Assembly: GCA_964426355.1 (NCBI GenBank)
Contig: CAYRRA010000010.1
Location: 1 to 43,686, forward strand
DNA length: 43,686 bases
Direction of reading: 5' to 3'
Source: JAJFTV01 sp964426355
Lineage (GTDB): Bacteria > Chloroflexota > Anaerolineae > Anaerolineales > Anaerolineaceae
Position 1 is the stretch's first letter. The number at the start of each line of letters is the position of its first letter. Below, one piece after another: positions 40,028-43,686 of the stretch. The translations under genes were made by a program, and so were the position numbers. Under the pieces are notes generated by a model that ran no database searches, was not told the origin of the DNA, and saw nothing but the letters and a program-made list of their open reading frames with translations.

Positions 40028-42034
40028 CTACTCCTCTTTTGTCTCGCCTTTCACAAAGCGGTTGAACCAATCCAGCATGGCGTTGTTTGCGTATTGGCGC
40101 ACGATGGGAGCGCCGCTGATGCTGCCGCCGTGAGGGCTGCCGGGCAACCGGATCATCTCGGTGATGCAGCCGTTGGCTTTTAAGATGGTATAGAACTGTT
40201 CACTTTGCTCGGCGGGGCAGCGGTAGTCGGCTTCGCCCTGGATCATCAGCGTGGGTGTGGTGGCTTTATGCGCATAGGTCACAGGTGATAAATCCCTGTA
40301 CACATCGGGGATTTCGTGCGGTAGCCCGCCCATTTCCATTTCCAGGAAGAGCGGACCGATATCCGAGGTGCCGTAGAAGGAGACCAGGTTGCTGACCGGG
40401 TTTTCAGGGATGGAAGCTTTAAAGCGGTCGGTGTGCCCAACAATCCAGCAGGACATGTAGCCGCCGTAGGAAAGACCATAGCAGCCCAGCTTTTCGGGGT
40501 CAGCCACGCCCTTTTCGATGGCAAGGTCAACCCCACTCATCAGGTCGTCAAAGACCAGATCGCCCCAGTTTGCGATGATGCTGGTGGCGAAATCGTCGCC
40601 GTAGCCCGAAGAACCGTGTGGATTGATATAGAGAACGGCATAACCGGCGCCCGCCAACATCTGATAATCAAAGGAGAACATGTTGCCGTATGCGGAGTGC
40701 GGACCGCCGTGGATGTAAAGGATGGTCGGGAAAGGCGCCTGTCCTTCGGGCGGCGCCATCAGCCAACCCTCGATCTGTGAGCCATCTTTGGCGGAGTAGA
40801 GAATACGCTCTGGGCTGGCGAGTTTCCAACCATCCAGGAGTTCATCGTTGAGGCTGGTGAGCCGGCGCTCGTTCTTGCCATCCATGTCAGAGACGAACAG
40901 GTCGCAGGGAAGCTGCGGTGTGCTGACGCCGTAGAGCAGCTTTTTCTCATCGGTGCCCATCAGCACGGTGGGGTGTTCAGGCAGGGCGACCAACGCTTTA
41001 CAGCTTTCGGCGCCAGTCAGAGCCACTTTGTAAATGTGGATCGAACCGGCAACATGGACGGTGCTGTAAACGGATTTGCCATCCTTACTGAACAAAAGCA
41101 GCGGTGCGCCCATTGCCCGCCATGATTTGGGAAGGTCTGAGCGCAATGCACCGCAGAAGCTGTGTTCCAGGCTCGCGGAACGGGACTTTGGCTTGCTGGT
41201 CTTGCCGTCCCCGGCGTGAGCGTCGAGCAGCCACATTTCATTTTTTGCACCAATTTTGCGGTCTGCCGGGGTGCCTACAAAGAGGATTTGTTTGCCGTCT
41301 GGTGTCCAGTCGGCTGCGTCAACGCCGCCCCATTCTTCGCCGAGGACGCAGCGCAGATTGCCTTCCATATCGACCGCTTTCAAGCTGGGGAAGAAAGCGA
41401 AGGTATCGGGGTTCATGATGGTGGTAAAGAGGATCTCTTTGCCATCGGGTGACCAGCGCGGCGCGGTGTTGTGGAAGCGGTCATTGGTGAGTTGTTTGGT
41501 TTCGCCGCCCTCTGCCGGGATGGTGTAAATATCCTGCACGATGGGGTCGAGATAGCCTGCACCGTCAAAACGGTAAACGTTGCGGGTAATCCGGTAAGGT
41601 TTTTTGGGGTCAGGCGGTTCCGCAGGGAGGGGACCGGCAGTAAAAGCGACGGATGTGTTATCGGGTGACCATACCGGTCCACCGCCAACGCCCTGTTTCA
41701 TGTCGGTAAGTGGCTGCGCTTCGCCGCCATCGGGGGAGATCAAAAAGACTTGCGGTTTACCTTCCTGGCGGGTGGAAAGAAAAGCGATTTGTTTGCCATC
41801 CGATGACCAGGCTGGTGAGCCATCTCGCCATTTGCCGCGCGTGAGCTGGCGGCTTTTGCCACTGTTGATATCGACCAGCCACAAATTGGTAAATTCTTCC
41901 ATTTTTTCGGTTTCTACCCAGGAGACGCCATATACGGCTCGCTGTCCATCTGGTGAAAGCAGGGCATCCTGCAGAATTTTTAATTTGAACAGGTCATCCG
42001 GTTGAATGCAGTGTTTCTCGTTTGTTTCAGGCAT
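40028..42034 (-). CDS. S9 family peptidase (acylaminoacyl-peptidase / prolyl oligopeptidase type)
   Basis: A 668-residue serine peptidase. Residues up to about 400 form a beta-propeller with PD40-like repeats (SPAWSSDGKQIAFLST, GPVWSPDNTSVAFTA, APRWSPDGKEILFTT, AADWTPDGKQILFVG). Residues from about 420 to 668 are an alpha/beta hydrolase with ILYIHGGPHSAYG, nucleophile Ser522 in GLSYGGYM, Asp603 in GEADYRCP and His635 in GSPHGG. These enzymes cleave short or N-acylated peptides, the propeller limiting access to the active site. No signal peptide is visible, so it is cytosolic. GGAGG lies ahead of the ATG. It is divergent from alanine racemase with 150 bases between; a minus-strand TATAAT at 42078-42073 could be its -10. 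Confidence 0.93.
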   Translation of the reverse strand: MPETNEKHCIQPDDLFKLKILQDALLSPDGQRAVYGVSWVETEKMEEFTNLWLVDINSGKSRQLTRGKWRDGSPAWSSDGKQIAFLSTRQEGKPQVFLISPDGGEAQPLTDMKQGVGGGPVWSPDNTSVAFTAGPLPAEPPDPKKPYRITRNVYRFDGAGYLDPIVQDIYTIPAEGGETKQLTNDRFHNTAPRWSPDGKEILFTTIMNPDTFAFFPSLKAVDMEGNLRCVLGEEWGGVDAADWTPDGKQILFVGTPADRKIGAKNEMWLLDAHAGDGKTSKPKSRSASLEHSFCGALRSDLPKSWRAMGAPLLLFSKDGKSVYSTVHVAGSIHIYKVALTGAESCKALVALPEHPTVLMGTDEKKLLYGVSTPQLPCDLFVSDMDGKNERRLTSLNDELLDGWKLASPERILYSAKDGSQIEGWLMAPPEGQAPFPTILYIHGGPHSAYGNMFSFDYQMLAGAGYAVLYINPHGSSGYGDDFATSIIANWGDLVFDDLMSGVDLAIEKGVADPEKLGCYGLSYGGYMSCWIVGHTDRFKASIPENPVSNLVSFYGTSDIGPLFLEMEMGGLPHEIPDVYRDLSPVTYAHKATTPTLMIQGEADYRCPAEQSEQFYTILKANGCITEMIRLPGSPHGGSISGAPIVRQYANNAMLDWFNRFVKGETKEE

Positions 42035-42184
42035 GTGCGTGATCCTCCATCAGGAAAATTGTGTATGACTGTATTATACTTGTCTCGGAATGAGAAGAGA
42101 GAGGAGATCAGGAAGAGGCGCGAGGAACTGAAACCGGTATCCTTTCTCCGTGATTCCATATAAGACCATCTTTAGGAGCCATTC

Positions 42185-43300
42185 ATGAGCGAATATCGTC
42201 CTTACCCGACATGGATCGAGATAAATCTCTCGGCAATTGAAAACAATACCCGTTTTGTGCTACAGAAGACCGGCGTGGATGCACTGGCTGTGGTGAAGAC
42301 AAATGCCTATGGGCATGGGGCGGTGCAGACTGCACAGGCAGCGCTGCGAGCTGGAGCAAAATGGCTGGCGGTGGTTCGACTGAGTGAGCTGGCAGAGCTG
42401 CGCCAGGCGGGGATTACCGCGCCGGTGATGGTGTTTGGCGGGGCAATGCCCGGCGAGCTCGATATGGCGATTGCGTATGGGGCTACGCTGCCTGCTTATG
42501 ACCGCGAGCTGGCACAGATGTATTCACAGCGTGCATTGGCGTTGGGGCGAAAGCTGCATGTGCACCTTAAGGTGGATACGGGTATGGGGCGCCTGGGCGT
42601 TTTTCCGGAAGAAGCGTTGGATTTTGCACGTTTTTTGCATACGCTCGAAGGTCTGGAAGTGGAAGGTTTGATGAGTCACATGGCTGTTACCGGTGATGAA
42701 GGCGCACTGAACGGCGATACTCAGATTGAACGATTTAGCACGGTTGTAGAGACGCTGCGCGAGGCTGGCATCCTTCCGTGCTGGGTGCACATGGCAAGCT
42801 CATCGGCGATTTTGGAAAAACCCTCCTCCTATTTCAACCTGGTGCGTGCTGGCGGTGTGTTGTATGGTTTAGGCGATGCATCGGATGCACAAGGCAACAT
42901 GCTGCCGGGTTTGCGGCGTGCATTTTGCTGGAAGTCACAGCTTATCTCGGTGAAGCGTTTCCCAGCGGGTTGGACGGTTGGGTATGGCGCAACGTATACC
43001 ACAAAGGCGGATGAGATCATCGGTGTTTTGCCAGTAGGGCACGGTGATGGATATTTACGCATCCCCGGCGGTTCCGTTCTGGTGGAGGGACAGCGAGCCC
43101 CGATTGTGGGCAAGATTTGCATGGACCAAATGATGGTCAGCTTGCCAAAGCCGTATCCGTTGGGCACAGAAGTGGTCTTGGTGGGCGAACAAAACGGGGC
43201 GGTGATACCGCCACAGGAATTAGCCCGCCGTTGGGGAAGTGCCACCACGGCGGTTACCAATGTCAACAAGCGAATCCCGCGCGTGTATGTGCAGGATTGA
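42185..43300 (+). CDS. alr: Alanine racemase
   Basis: A 371-residue PLP enzyme converting L-alanine to D-alanine for peptidoglycan. The PLP lysine is Lys38 in AVVKTNAYGHG and the second catalytic base is Tyr267 in VGYGATYTTK. Other family blocks are WIEINLSAIENN, HLKVDTGMGRLG, SSSAIL, VRAGGVLYGL and GKICMDQMM. The length is typical. TAGGAG precedes the ATG. It is a single gene with its own terminator downstream. Presence of alr implies a D-Ala-containing wall or a catabolic use of D-alanine. Confidence 0.96.
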   Translation: MSEYRPYPTWIEINLSAIENNTRFVLQKTGVDALAVVKTNAYGHGAVQTAQAALRAGAKWLAVVRLSELAELRQAGITAPVMVFGGAMPGELDMAIAYGATLPAYDRELAQMYSQRALALGRKLHVHLKVDTGMGRLGVFPEEALDFARFLHTLEGLEVEGLMSHMAVTGDEGALNGDTQIERFSTVVETLREAGILPCWVHMASSSAILEKPSSYFNLVRAGGVLYGLGDASDAQGNMLPGLRRAFCWKSQLISVKRFPAGWTVGYGATYTTKADEIIGVLPVGHGDGYLRIPGGSVLVEGQRAPIVGKICMDQMMVSLPKPYPLGTEVVLVGEQNGAVIPPQELARRWGSATTAVTNVNKRIPRVYVQD

Positions 43301-43355
43301 CCCTGATAAATTGAAATAAGATTTGTTTTAACCTTAATTACTCCACACAGGTCTG

Positions 43356-43400
43356 GCTGCCCTTAAATATATAGATGATTTTGGGGCAGCTTCTTTTTTT
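43356..43400 (+). terminator. Probable terminator of alr
   Basis: GCTGCCC (43356-43362) pairs with GGGCAGC (43384-43390), followed by TTCTTTTTTT. The 21-base loop is AT-rich and longer than ideal. Confidence 0.75.
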
Positions 43401-43686
43401 GTTTTTTGTTGAAAAACTTTTTACAGAGTAAAAAAACTATAAAAATATGGTAAAATCTAACTAACTTTACTCGGTTTTTATTGGTCTATGAACTCATCTT
43501 TTTATGTGTCGATTTGTGTAATCGTATACATTCCTTGATTTCCCCGGTTGTGTCTTCATGCTATCTGCCCTGACTTATTCTGAATTTTTTACGAGATATC
43601 TTTTGATAGAAGGCGCAGATTTTGGATTGGTTAATAACACCCATCATTTGACCCAATATCTTCCTATTGATTTGGGTGTTATTTAA
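43401..43686. other. AT-rich window end with an 11-bp inverted repeat
   Basis: No supportable gene. AATAACACCCA (43633-43643) and TGGGTGTTATT (43673-43683) are perfect inverted arms around 29 bases, and the window ends three bases later. A 42-codon frame (43558-43686) ends exactly with the window but has no ribosome binding site. The base composition is clearly more AT-rich than the rest. Confidence 0.5.

Noticed and set aside
43558..43686. A 42-residue frame ending exactly at the window end
   Set aside because: No ribosome binding site, AT-rich low-information product, and it runs through the inverted repeat; coincidence is more likely.
1..43686. tRNA, rRNA, CRISPR arrays, prophage or complete insertion sequences
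   Set aside because: I scanned for conserved tRNA arms, rRNA segments, short direct repeats and transposase motifs by eye and found none that I can support; a covariance-model scan could still find small RNAs.

Overview
This is a 43.7 kb metagenome-style scaffold, with a 100-N gap at 38196-38295, from a bacterium that I read as most likely a member of Chloroflexota (Anaerolineae-like). That assignment is inference. It rests on the mix of a giant DUF11/SdrD-B surface protein, several TadE/TadG-like proteins without an outer-membrane secretin, a short TPR-type membrane protein and a lipid-anchored polysaccharide deacetylase. No rRNA or tRNA gene that would settle the taxonomy is visible.

Layout. 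1-747: the 3' end of a GT1-type glycosyltransferase. 957-8714: a 2585-residue secreted protein built from about 17 DUF11-like repeats and two SdrD-B-like repeats, ending in what looks like a complete sortase catalytic domain. 8733-10121 (minus): an 8-oxoguanine deaminase-type amidohydrolase. 10584-12457: a PlsC-type acyltransferase and a XerC/D-type tyrosine recombinase. 12575-18282 (minus): a nucleoside module (BMP-family lipoprotein, double-ABC ATPase, two permeases, uridine-phosphorylase-type nucleoside phosphorylase), with a ribokinase transcribed divergently at 18632-19558. Together with the deaminase this forms a coherent nucleoside/ribose/oxidised-purine salvage theme.

19579-23145 (minus): a probable four-gene operon of methyltransferase, cupin, SatA/Sat4-like N-acetyltransferase and polysaccharide deacetylase lipoprotein. 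23322-26952 (plus): two methyltransferase genes, each behind a near-identical promoter carrying the inverted repeat CCTATC-N4-GATAGG. The second leads a tightly overlapping operon of two small proteins, an alpha/beta hydrolase and a truncated CPBP-protease-like fragment, closed by a strong terminator.

27036-38180 (plus): a CHASE4-like/HAMP/GAF NarL-type sensor kinase and its LuxR-type response regulator, then three TadE-like pseudopilins, a TPR membrane protein and three TadG-like proteins. The TadG-like genes are separated by strong terminators, suggesting individually tuned expression. The Tad motor, prepilin peptidase and Flp pilin are not in the window. 38521-43300: a PflX-type radical SAM protein (minus), an S9 prolyl-oligopeptidase-family peptidase (minus) and alanine racemase (plus). 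The window ends in AT-rich DNA with an 11-bp inverted repeat.

The observations I would follow first are the sortase fused to its own DUF11 stalk, the duplicated operator-promoter in front of the methyltransferase genes, the kinase-regulator-TadE-TadG locus, and the structured leader and intercistronic hairpins of the nucleoside transporter operon.
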